64,000 nucleotides of DNA, taken from the NCBI RefSeq assembly GCF_031326345.1, contig NZ_CP133671.1:5146001-5210000 (forward strand), read 5' to 3'. The notes beneath the pieces are model-generated. The model was not told the origin of the DNA. It saw only the letters and a list, made by a program, of their open reading frames with translations, and did not search any database. Below are positions 1-6,977 of this stretch, piece by piece. Numbering within the stretch: position 1 is the first letter of the stretch; each line of letters starts with the position of its first letter. Source of the DNA: Aureispira sp. CCB-E. GTDB lineage: Bacteria; Bacteroidota; Bacteroidia; Chitinophagales; Saprospiraceae. The position numbers were made by a program, and so were the translations under genes.

Positions 1-988
1 ACAACTCCAAAATTTCAGTTTTATAAGCTCTAGCTTTTTCGTATTGTCGAAGTATTTCGGTAACATTCACAATACCACATAAAGCCCCCAACATTCCCTG
101 ATGCCAATCCATTTCCTTTGCTATATCTTTCATTTCAAGATATGCTTCTAATCCCTTCTGATAATTTTCTTTATACAAATAGGTGGTGGCTTTTCCTGAA
201 TATAAAGCCAACAACATTTGAGTATGTTGCTGTTTTTTTGCTTCGACAATGCCTTTGTTAATATAAAGAATGGCAGAATCTAGTTTACCAAGTTGAGCAT
301 AGTTTTCTCCAATTTCTAATAATGGTCTTGCATATCGAATTACATTAAGTTTGGGATTTCGAGACTTGCGATAAGCTTGCTCTCCCCAATATAAAGCCCC
401 TTCATAATAGGTCTTAGCCAAGTCATATTTCTCTTGATAACTTCTTACCAATAGGTTATTGTAATAAAACTCTGACAACATCCAAATCGCTGTTTTTATC
501 GTTTCTTGCTGTTTCGAGGTCAAATTATTATAATACTCAATGCCAGCGTCACCAATCTCAATAACCTTTTCTCCATCCTCTCCTAAACCATATTGATAAA
601 CAAATTGAATACATTGGAAAACCGACATTTGGATGCTATACAGACCTTCTTCATGTGCCTCCTTTCCTAAGATTAAAAGCTGTTCAATATGCGGGGCATA
701 CATCGTTGGATCTAAGCCATTAACATAGGGTTGGCTATCAAAAATAGCTTTTAGTTCTCTTGCAATTGCTAAATTAAGTTCACATCGTTTGGACGCTTCC
801 TGCTCGCAAGCTTCCTCCAACATTCCTAAATCTGTAGACTCCAGTATTTGGCAATGGTACCAAAAAACATTACTAAACAAAGAATCTGATGGTGCATCAA
901 AGACAGAAGCCTTTGTCTGTGCATGAATTGAGGAACTTCCCTCAAAAAGTAATAAAATTGCGATAAAAAAAAATTGCCACTTCCCCAT
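1..988 (-). CDS. Secreted TPR-like helical-repeat protein (3' end beyond window)
   Basis: An open frame of 329 codons runs from an ATG at 988 to the left edge with no stop. The N-terminus is a signal peptide: MGK, a run of Trp/Phe/Ile/Leu, then a likely cleavage after SSIHAQ. The rest is helical and rich in Tyr, Ala and Leu, with TPR-like signatures such as YDLAKTYYEGALYWGEQAY, NYAQLGKLDSAILYINKG and ATTYLYKENYQKGLEAYLEM. Such proteins are usually protein-interaction scaffolds, and in Bacteroidota they often head sensor kinases or LuxR-like regulators; the C-terminus is not visible, so this is inference. The first 67 bases of the gene and its upstream region recur at 10997-11136. Function unknown. 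Confidence 0.8.
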   Translation of the reverse strand, partial: MGKWQFFFIAILLLFEGSSSIHAQTKASVFDAPSDSLFSNVFWYHCQILESTDLGMLEEACEQEASKRCELNLAIARELKAIFDSQPYVNGLDPTMYAPHIEQLLILGKEAHEEGLYSIQMSVFQCIQFVYQYGLGEDGEKVIEIGDAGIEYYNNLTSKQQETIKTAIWMLSEFYYNNLLVRSYQEKYDLAKTYYEGALYWGEQAYRKSRNPKLNVIRYARPLLEIGENYAQLGKLDSAILYINKGIVEAKKQQHTQMLLALYSGKATTYLYKENYQKGLEAYLEMKDIAKEMDWHQGMLGALCGIVNVTEILRQYEKARAYKTEILEL

Positions 989-1061
989 ATTCAGCTATAT
1001 TGATAATTAGTAGTTTCTCTCTTCTTAAGAAACTGATTAAATTTTATATTTACAAATAAAT
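922..1061. repeat. 140-bp direct repeat, copy A (5' end of TPR gene plus upstream)
   Basis: Identical by eye to 10997-11136 in the same orientation (offset 10075). It covers codons 1-22 of the TPR-like gene and 73 bases upstream of its ATG, so copy A is the parent and copy B is a decapitated fragment. The pair flanks the IS element and the whole peptide operon. Confidence 0.9.
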
Positions 1062-1122
1062 TTAGAATATTATAGGGGGACATTATGGTCCCTACCCTAA
1101 ATTTAGTTTTTCAATGAAAAAA

Positions 1123-1160
1123 TAAAAAGATTGCCACGAAATTACGCAACAATCTTTTTA
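1123..1160. terminator. Terminator-like hairpin
   Basis: Perfect 11-bp arms (TAAAAAGATTG and CAATCTTTTTA) around a 16-base loop. An A run on one side and a T run on the other could serve either direction. It lies in the gene-free stretch 989-1787, where I see no convincing gene. Confidence 0.5.
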
Positions 1161-1406
1161 TTCAATTATTTTATTCTATCGGTTAAATGCCCCCCAAACA
1201 GTAGAAATTGCCTATACAACTTAGGTTTCCTTTAGAGAAAACTACTCTATTTCCTGTTTAATTTTTCTCATCGTATTAGCAAAGGTACCAGCAAAAGTAG
1301 CTATTTTTTTGAAAGCTTAGTCCTTCTTTGAGGGTTTTAGTAGCCGATTTTGAAATGTATTTATGGTTTAACAAGTATACCATCAGATACGATAATGCGA
1401 GAAAAC

Positions 1407-1449
1407 TTCAACAAAAAAGTCCCTTTTTTATGAGGGATCTTTCGTTGAA
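1407..1449 (+). terminator. Terminator-like hairpin
   Basis: Imperfect arms TTCAACAAAAAAGTCCC and GGGATCTTTCGTTGAA are separated by a short AT loop and followed by A/T runs. No gene ends close by on the plus strand, so it may be a relic or an IS-associated end. Confidence 0.35.
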
Positions 1450-1796
1450 AAAATACTATTTTTTTAATTTTGACACAGCTTAGTGAAACCTTACCAACAA
1501 ATGCTCTGTTCAATATCGTTCGTAATTACGATGACGAGTTTTGTATCAATTTTTCAAAGAACTTTTATCTGATGGTTAATTTTGTCCATCTACTTAAAGA
1601 GTTAATTTTGTTAATTAAATGTAAAAGCATAATACAAATATTTATTTTATCTATTTTATAATCTATTATTGTAAACAACTCTAATTTCTTAATCAACCCA
1701 TAACCCAAAATTCCTCTCTATTGATATAATATTACTTCCAAAATTTTATTTACATTTTAGATATAAGACTATTTCTTTATATGAATCAGTCTAATT

Positions 1797-3218
1797 CAGC
1801 AATTCTAACGATGTAAGAAAATATATTAAATAATAATAATATCAAATAGCTATTCTAATTGAGGTCGAATATTGACCTTTCTAGCGATTATTTGATAGAT
1901 TAAGTTCATTGAAATAGTAGGAATAAAATCAAAGAGTACTCGAACTTTCTGCCTTAAATCACGCAATGTTTTTGCTTCTTTTAAGGCTTGTTCAAAACTT
2001 TCATCAACAGCCCTTGTAATCTGGTCAACAAAAAATGCTAATAGCATAATCAAAGCAAATACTGTTGACAAGTAGAATTTTCCATGACCATAATTATGTT
2101 CCAAATTGTAGTCTTGATTCTTCAAGGTGTTAAATGTCTCATTTTCAATTTTCCAACGTGCTCTTCCAGCTGTGGCAATAGATGAAACATTTGATTTAGT
2201 CAAAGTTAGGTTGGTAATCCACTTATTGGAATAAACCACTTTATCTTTTTCTAAATCATATTCTTCGTATTCTAAATAGTTTACGATAATATCTTGGTTT
2301 GCGCCATTTAGAATGAGGTTAGATGCCCACCTGTATCGACACAGAGTCTTTTCATTTTTCTGGTATTGACACTGATGCAAACTATCCTTTTTTCTAAGTT
2401 GCTTAACTTGTTCCAAAACATATCCTTCCTTGATTACTATGATGTAATCCATTTGGATATCTTGTGCTTGAAGTGCTTTAATAGTTGGACCATCAGCATA
2501 TAAAGCATCTAAAAGAATTAAGATCTTTTCTTTTGGCAGTATGCTGCGTAAATGTGGAAATAATCGTTTACATGCCTTTCGTTCACAATCATTCTTTTTT
2601 GAACCATCCTGCCGCGTTATTGCTTCTCCAAAAACAGGAAAAACGGTCTTGAAATTAGGATGAACTACACTCGCTGCTAACAATTGGTGATGATGTTCTA
2701 TTGTACCATTTTTTCTTTTCTTTGTTAAACATTGAGAACAACCAATCTTATTGGAAGAAAATGTACCTGTGGCATCAACACTTACTAGCAAATGTTGGTC
2801 TAAGTATCTTCTACTTTCGAGTATTTTGAGCCTTTCCAAATGTTCAAAGATTGTTTTAAAAGTAGGTTGAAAAACAGATGGTTGGACAGCATCTAAAATT
2901 TTTCGCATCCCATTATCTGTTGGAAGCTTACTAATTTTAAAGACTTGTTCTAAATTGTCCTTACGATGAATGGCATTATCTATAAAACTCAATAATGATG
3001 GATCTTTTAGACCAAACATAGCAAATGCTCCCATTAAACAATCATGTAGCAAATATTCTGTATGCCCTTTTCGATCGTCTGGAACTTGGTGAAACTCTTT
3101 GGATACTATTTCTACTAATTTGTCGTACATCGTTTACTTTTTAGTAAATGTACGTTCCTTTTTCAATGAACTTAAATATTATTTTATCATATAATTCTGT
3201 TTATCGTTAGAATTGCTG
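1797..3218 (-). mobile_element. Complete insertion sequence, 1422 bp, with 9-bp target duplication
   Basis: Perfect 16-bp terminal inverted repeats CAGCAATTCTAACGAT lie at 1797-1812 and (inverted) at 3203-3218. The flanks 1788-1796 and 3219-3227 both read AGTCTAATT, a 9-bp target site duplication. One intact transposase gene fills the element. Structure and duplication indicate a recent insertion, just upstream of the peptide operon. A lone copy of the right-hand end is seen at 28643-28672. Confidence 0.92.
1850..3130 (-). CDS. DDE transposase (ISNCY/IS4-superfamily type)
   Basis: A 426-aa transposase that appears full length. Catalytic-type residues: the first Asp in LVSVDATGTFSSNK (about residue 118), the second in ILILLDALYADGP (about 205), and the Glu in RARWKIENETFNTLKN (about 330). 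The N-terminal part with KGHTEYLLHDCLMGAFAMF and PSLLSF resembles the N-domain of transposases filed as ISNCY in databases; exact family placement is inference. A Cys pair (CSQC) follows the first Asp, as in those proteins. It would cut and paste its own element by acting on the 16-bp terminal repeats. No frameshift or missing residue is seen, so the element may still be active. Confidence 0.9.
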   Translation of the reverse strand: MYDKLVEIVSKEFHQVPDDRKGHTEYLLHDCLMGAFAMFGLKDPSLLSFIDNAIHRKDNLEQVFKISKLPTDNGMRKILDAVQPSVFQPTFKTIFEHLERLKILESRRYLDQHLLVSVDATGTFSSNKIGCSQCLTKKRKNGTIEHHHQLLAASVVHPNFKTVFPVFGEAITRQDGSKKNDCERKACKRLFPHLRSILPKEKILILLDALYADGPTIKALQAQDIQMDYIIVIKEGYVLEQVKQLRKKDSLHQCQYQKNEKTLCRYRWASNLILNGANQDIIVNYLEYEEYDLEKDKVVYSNKWITNLTLTKSNVSSIATAGRARWKIENETFNTLKNQDYNLEHNYGHGKFYLSTVFALIMLLAFFVDQITRAVDESFEQALKEAKTLRDLRQKVRVLFDFIPTISMNLIYQIIARKVNIRPQLE

Positions 3219-3323
3219 AGTCTAATTCTATTATATTTAAGCTATTACTGTCAGTTATAGATAAGGGATACCTGTCCCCCATTTTGTCCTGATCATACAA
3301 AATTAAACCCCACAGGCGTTCAA

Positions 3324-3342
3324 CTCACTTACGGAAAGTGAG
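3324..3342 (+). promoter_or_regulatory. Hairpin in leader of the precursor-peptide gene
   Basis: Perfect 7-bp arms CTCACTT and AAGTGAG with a 5-base loop lie 31 bases before the precursor ATG. This could be an mRNA-stabilising element or an operator. No clear TAnnTTTG promoter box is found between the IS end and the gene, so the native promoter may have been displaced by the insertion (inference). Confidence 0.35.
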
Positions 3343-3373
3343 CTAACTCAAATTTTAAAATTCTATTTTAATT

Positions 3374-3613
3374 ATGAAAATTCAAGAAAGTAAATTCGGT
3401 CAATTTGAAGCATTCAAAGTCAACAACCTTAAAAACGTAATGGGAGGGAAACAAATTGTTGATAGTGCTACATACAGAAATGGGCAAGCTGTAGATTCTC
3501 AAGCAAGCACTGTTTATGACAATTGGGATGAAGCTCGTGCAGATAACTGTGACACATTAAGTTGTCATGACGCAGAGTTTGATTGTGAAGATATGACTCC
3601 TACGGGAGAGTAA
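3374..3613 (+). CDS. RiPP precursor peptide with double-glycine leader
   Basis: A 79-aa peptide. The leader ends in LKNVMGG (Gly-Gly at 24-25), the classic cut site for C39 peptidase exporters such as the one encoded at 6978. The predicted mature part (residues 26-79) is strongly acidic: 13 Asp/Glu, 9 Ser/Thr, 3 Cys, one Lys. It contains segments such as DNWDEARADNCDTLSCHDAE. Side-chain hydroxyls facing many carboxylates suit ester crosslinking by an ATP-grasp ligase, as known for graspetides; crosslink positions are not predictable here. It resembles the GG-leader natural product precursor type of Bacteroidota. It is followed by a terminator-like hairpin, consistent with high expression relative to the enzymes. 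Only one precursor is seen. Confidence 0.88.
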   Translation: MKIQESKFGQFEAFKVNNLKNVMGGKQIVDSATYRNGQAVDSQASTVYDNWDEARADNCDTLSCHDAEFDCEDMTPTGE

Positions 3614-3626
3614 TTATTTAAAATCC

Positions 3627-3660
3627 AAAGACTGAGTTGTTAAAAACAACTTAGTCTTTT
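3627..3660 (+). terminator. Terminator/attenuator between precursor and enzyme genes
   Basis: Arms AAAGACTGAGTTGTT and AACAACTTAGTCTTT (one G-T wobble) around a 3-base loop, ending in TTTT. It begins 14 bases after the precursor stop. Partial termination here would make more precursor than enzyme mRNA. Confidence 0.75.
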
Positions 3661-3714
3661 AATTTCTTAACTAAAAGAAAGATAACTTTCAACAAAAATG
3701 TAATATAAAATATT

Positions 3715-4686
3715 ATGAGGTTAGTTTGTTTAATATTCTTGTTATATATCTTTAATAGTAAAGATAATCTCCTTATTGCTCAAAACTATATCCAATATCA
3801 CAATTTAGTGAATGAGGCAGAATATTGGCTTTATAAACAAGAGTATAAAAAAGCAGAAAAGCTTTATAAAAGAGCCTTTCGTCTAGAGAAGGCTTTTTCT
3901 AAAGACAGCTATTTATTGGCAAAATGCTATGCACTCCAAGGCAAAAAAAAAGCTTGCCATAATTGGCTAAAAAAAAGCTCTGCTACACCTATTTCCTTCA
4001 CTCCTTACCTTATACATAACCCTAATGAAATTCAGAATTTTAAAAGAATTTTTTCAAAAAAAGGTGAATTTGATAAACTGTCGCTTGAGTTAAAATCTAT
4101 CAAAAAAGAAGTAGACAAACAATTTAAAAATGATACTTACAAAATGTTACAAGACACTATAGCTGCATTGTGTTTACAGGATCAATTGTATAGAAAAAAC
4201 GCCACACAAGAAGAATTGAACAATGATTTGTACCTAAAATTACTTCACCAAAATGATTTAGACATACAACAAAAGTTATTAGATATAATAAAAAAATATA
4301 GCTATCCTGGATACCCTAAGATTGGGACAGATAATGGTAATTTGATTTTAGTTCATATACTGAATGATGATAAAACACACAGAATCTATAAGGAATTGCT
4401 GTACGAAGAATTGAAAAAAGGTAATATTTTGCCTTTTGGTTATGCTTACATGATGGATAGGTGGCATCTTGTTAATAAAAATATTTGTTATTTATCAATG
4501 CGCATTTATACCCAGAAACTATGTACAGAAGATGATTATGAAGGAATTGTAGAAAGAAGATTGAACATAGGACTTAGTATCTACTTTACAGGTCAAAGAA
4601 GAAAGTTTTCTACATACAATCTACATCCATGGGTAAATGATGAATTTGTAAAAAAACACTCCTTCCTAAACAAAAAATGCAACTAA
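3715..4686 (+). CDS. Secreted TPR plus DUF6624-like protein in the peptide operon
   Basis: 323 aa. A hydrophobic N-terminus (about 1-22, ending LLIAQ) looks like a signal peptide. Residues about 30-85 form a TPR-like pair (EAEYWLYKQEYKKAEKLYKR). The C-terminal two thirds, with NATQEELNNDLYL, DNGNLILVHILNDD, KELLYEELKKGNILPF and YAYMMDR, resembles DUF6624 as I remember it; the match needs a profile search. DUF6624 has no established biochemical role. It sits between precursor and maturases and ends 1 base before the ATP-grasp gene, so it is part of the operon. It could act in self-protection or periplasmic handling of the product, which is inference only. Confidence 0.8.
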   Translation: MRLVCLIFLLYIFNSKDNLLIAQNYIQYHNLVNEAEYWLYKQEYKKAEKLYKRAFRLEKAFSKDSYLLAKCYALQGKKKACHNWLKKSSATPISFTPYLIHNPNEIQNFKRIFSKKGEFDKLSLELKSIKKEVDKQFKNDTYKMLQDTIAALCLQDQLYRKNATQEELNNDLYLKLLHQNDLDIQQKLLDIIKKYSYPGYPKIGTDNGNLILVHILNDDKTHRIYKELLYEELKKGNILPFGYAYMMDRWHLVNKNICYLSMRIYTQKLCTEDDYEGIVERRLNIGLSIYFTGQRRKFSTYNLHPWVNDEFVKKHSFLNKKCN

Positions 4687-4687
4687 T

Positions 4688-5656
4688 ATGATTTTAGTAC
4701 TCACACATCAACACGATGGTTCTACAAGGCAGATTTTGCGATGGTTAGATTATTTTGGAAAAGATTTTTTAGTCTTACATAAACACAAAGATTGGCTCAA
4801 TATTAAATCTATTGATCTTCAAAAAGAATCTATTATTTTCGAAACAAGAAGCACTATTTTTTCTCTTGATGAGGTGGAATCTGTTTTTTGTAGAGGTGGT
4901 GTTATTCGCATATCTTCCTTTGTAAAACATCCTGGTACATTTAAAGATTTTCATACAAGTCTTCAATATTTTATGGCAGCACATTCTGTTGCTCATATAG
5001 ATACTATTATTGATACCTTGTTTAGAAAAAAAGCTATTGGAAAAAACGCAGGTGGACGATTTAATAAAATTCTTGCTCTCGAATCTGCAAAAAAAGTAGG
5101 GCTAACAATTCCGAAAACAATATTTACCACAAGAAAAAGGGAAGCCTTGGCTTTTTACGATAAAGAACAACAAGTCATTACCAAAAGTTTGGATATTAAT
5201 TTTGAGTACAATAATTATGAAAAAAGAGAAGGTTTTTTTCAATATACAGCCAAGGTTAGTCGAGAACAATTGGAGCTTCTCCCTGAAACATTTGGGTTAA
5301 CTATTTTTCAAGCAATGATTCCAAAGAAGTATGAAATACGAACCTTCTTTTTGAATGATACCTGCTACAGCTTTGCCATATTTTCACAGCAAAACAAAAA
5401 AACTACCGTTGATTACCGATGCTATGATACAGAGTGGATGAATCGAACTGTCCCCTTCCAGTTACCAAAAACGATAGAAAATAAGCTCATCCTTTTTATG
5501 GCTGATTCCAATTTAAAAACTGGTTCTATAGATTTGATTTATGGACTTGATAATCGCTTCCATTTTCTAGAAGTAAATCCAATTGGTCAATTCGGCTATA
5601 ATTCTGCTATCAATAATTATCAACTCGAAAAGAAAATTGCCTTAGAACTCGTATAA
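4688..5656 (+). CDS. gwsG: Grasp-with-spasm ATP-grasp peptide maturase
   Basis: 322 aa, the usual size for MvdC/MvdD-like peptide ATP-grasp ligases. The N-terminal pre-ATP-grasp part has ILVLTHQHDGST and, at about residue 68, FCRGG. The ATP-grasp fold follows: GKNAGGRFNKILALESAKKVG, a Lys in VITKSLD, FQAMIPKKYEIRTFFLND (the ExRxFF element), and Mg-binding acids in TGSIDLIYGLDNRFHFLEVNPIGQFG, where D, E and N match the family's metal ligands. These enzymes activate Asp/Glu side chains as acyl-phosphates and join them to Ser/Thr or Lys in the precursor core. The substrate is presumably the acidic peptide at 3374. Spacing is 1 base from the gene before and 4 bases to the gene after. Confidence 0.92.
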   Translation: MILVLTHQHDGSTRQILRWLDYFGKDFLVLHKHKDWLNIKSIDLQKESIIFETRSTIFSLDEVESVFCRGGVIRISSFVKHPGTFKDFHTSLQYFMAAHSVAHIDTIIDTLFRKKAIGKNAGGRFNKILALESAKKVGLTIPKTIFTTRKREALAFYDKEQQVITKSLDINFEYNNYEKREGFFQYTAKVSREQLELLPETFGLTIFQAMIPKKYEIRTFFLNDTCYSFAIFSQQNKKTTVDYRCYDTEWMNRTVPFQLPKTIENKLILFMADSNLKTGSIDLIYGLDNRFHFLEVNPIGQFGYNSAINNYQLEKKIALELV

Positions 5657-5660
5657 TAAA

Positions 5661-5930
5661 ATGACCATGCTCAATTCCAAATTAGAACAATATATAACCG
5701 AAAAAACAAGCATTGATAAAAAGAATATTCCTGCCGACTTATATTTTAGTGAGGAAATATTAAGACCACTTGATCAGGAAGAAATAGAAGTTGAGGATAA
5801 GAAAAAGGAAGCGAATGTTGTTTTATCTGTGAAACCAATCAAAATGTCGAAATACAATTATGAGGGAAAAGAAATTTATGTCCCTATTAAGGCTATTTCA
5901 AAAATATTAAACCCTAATAAAATCGTATAA
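5661..5930 (+). CDS. Small uncharacterised protein of the grasp-with-spasm operon
   Basis: 89 aa with no signal peptide or membrane segment. The middle is highly charged (DQEEIEVEDKKKE), and the C-terminus is KYNYEGKEIYVPIKAISKILN. It starts 4 bases after the ATP-grasp gene and ends 2 bases before the SPASM gene, so it is almost certainly co-translated with them. I do not recognise a family. It could be a recognition or adaptor partner for the maturases or a second atypical substrate. It lacks a GG cut site and the Cys and Ser/Thr richness of the precursor, so a substrate role is less likely. Confidence 0.75.
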   Translation: MTMLNSKLEQYITEKTSIDKKNIPADLYFSEEILRPLDQEEIEVEDKKKEANVVLSVKPIKMSKYNYEGKEIYVPIKAISKILNPNKIV

Positions 5931-5932
5931 TC

Positions 5933-6964
5933 ATGAAATTGTTCGCTGCAAACTGTAAAGTAGTACGAGGACAACAAAGAGCTTGCCTAATAGATTTACA
6001 ACATCAAGAACTTCGTCTAATTCCGTTAATTCTGGCAGATTTTTTAGAAGAAAAGTGCACGTATGAAACCTTAGACAACTTGAGTAAAAAGATGCTTTTA
6101 GAGCTTAAAAGTTTAGAGATGGTCTTAGATATAGAAAACAATGAACGTGATTTCTTTCCTGATATTCCTTTAGAATTTGATACACCTTATGCCATAAGTA
6201 ACGCAATATTGGATTATAATTCATCGTCTCATTACAATCTCATAGATGCTCTAAAAGCCTTAGAAAGTGTGCGATGTCCACATATAGAAATACGGTTCTA
6301 TGATATTTTCAATATTGACTTACTCCATGAAATTGGAGCAGCTCTATTTGACAGTATAATTGATTCTATCGACCTCTATATTCCTTATAGTGCAGAACTA
6401 TCGTATGATGAATTAGAGCAACTAAAAATCAACAACATCCGTTTTAGATGGATGTTTATTCACTCTGTTCCAGATAATTACTCATACCACAAAACATATC
6501 CATTCTTAAAGCATACGACAGAAAAGATAGCCGATCAAAGCCATTGTGGAGTGGTACACTACTTTTATTTTGAGTTACATATTTCTGTTTTCACAGAATC
6601 CCAACACCATAATACCTGTCTTAATCGAAAAATATCTATCGACACGCAAGGACGTATCAAGAACTGTCCCTCGATGCAACAATTCTTTGGGCACATTTAT
6701 GATACTTCATTAGAAGATGTAATTTCGAATCCAGCCTTCACAAAAGTATGGAACATCAAAAAAGATGAAATTGAAAAATGTAAGGGCTGCGAGTTTCGGC
6801 ATATATGCACCGATTGCCGTGCGTACTTAGAGCATCCTGAGGATTTATATTCTGCGCCATTAAAATGTGGGTATAATCCCAAAACGTGCGAATGGGAAGA
6901 CTGGAGTACCAATCCATTAAAAGAAAAATCCATCCAATACTATAACCTTCAACCTACTTCTTAA
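5933..6964 (+). CDS. gwsS: Grasp-with-spasm SPASM-domain peptide maturase
   Basis: 343 aa. The N-terminal half has the family-like segment DTPYAISNAILDYNSSSHY (about residues 83-101). The C-terminal SPASM domain is clear: Cys in NTCLNRKIS, NCPSMQQFFGHIYD, then EKCKGCEFRHICTDCRAY, LKCGYNPKTCEWEDW. This supplies eight Cys from about 223 on, enough for two auxiliary iron-sulfur clusters. I find no CX3CX2C radical-SAM motif in the N-terminal half; Cys there are isolated (8, 18, 42, 116). To my knowledge this is usual for the family paired with ATP-grasp maturases. Its reaction is unknown; partner of the ATP-grasp enzyme is the accepted role. Starts 2 bases after the 89-aa gene. Confidence 0.9.
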   Translation: MKLFAANCKVVRGQQRACLIDLQHQELRLIPLILADFLEEKCTYETLDNLSKKMLLELKSLEMVLDIENNERDFFPDIPLEFDTPYAISNAILDYNSSSHYNLIDALKALESVRCPHIEIRFYDIFNIDLLHEIGAALFDSIIDSIDLYIPYSAELSYDELEQLKINNIRFRWMFIHSVPDNYSYHKTYPFLKHTTEKIADQSHCGVVHYFYFELHISVFTESQHHNTCLNRKISIDTQGRIKNCPSMQQFFGHIYDTSLEDVISNPAFTKVWNIKKDEIEKCKGCEFRHICTDCRAYLEHPEDLYSAPLKCGYNPKTCEWEDWSTNPLKEKSIQYYNLQPTS

Positions 6965-6977
6965 CCCTGCTTAGAAT

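Noticed and set aside
1470-1661. 63-aa plus-strand open frame
   Set aside because: No start context, low-complexity hydrophobic end and no family likeness, in a gene-free AT-rich stretch; probably chance.
5661-5930. Calling the 89-aa protein a second precursor peptide
   Set aside because: No GG or other leader cut site, no Cys, and a Lys/Glu-rich sequence unlike the acidic core at 3374.
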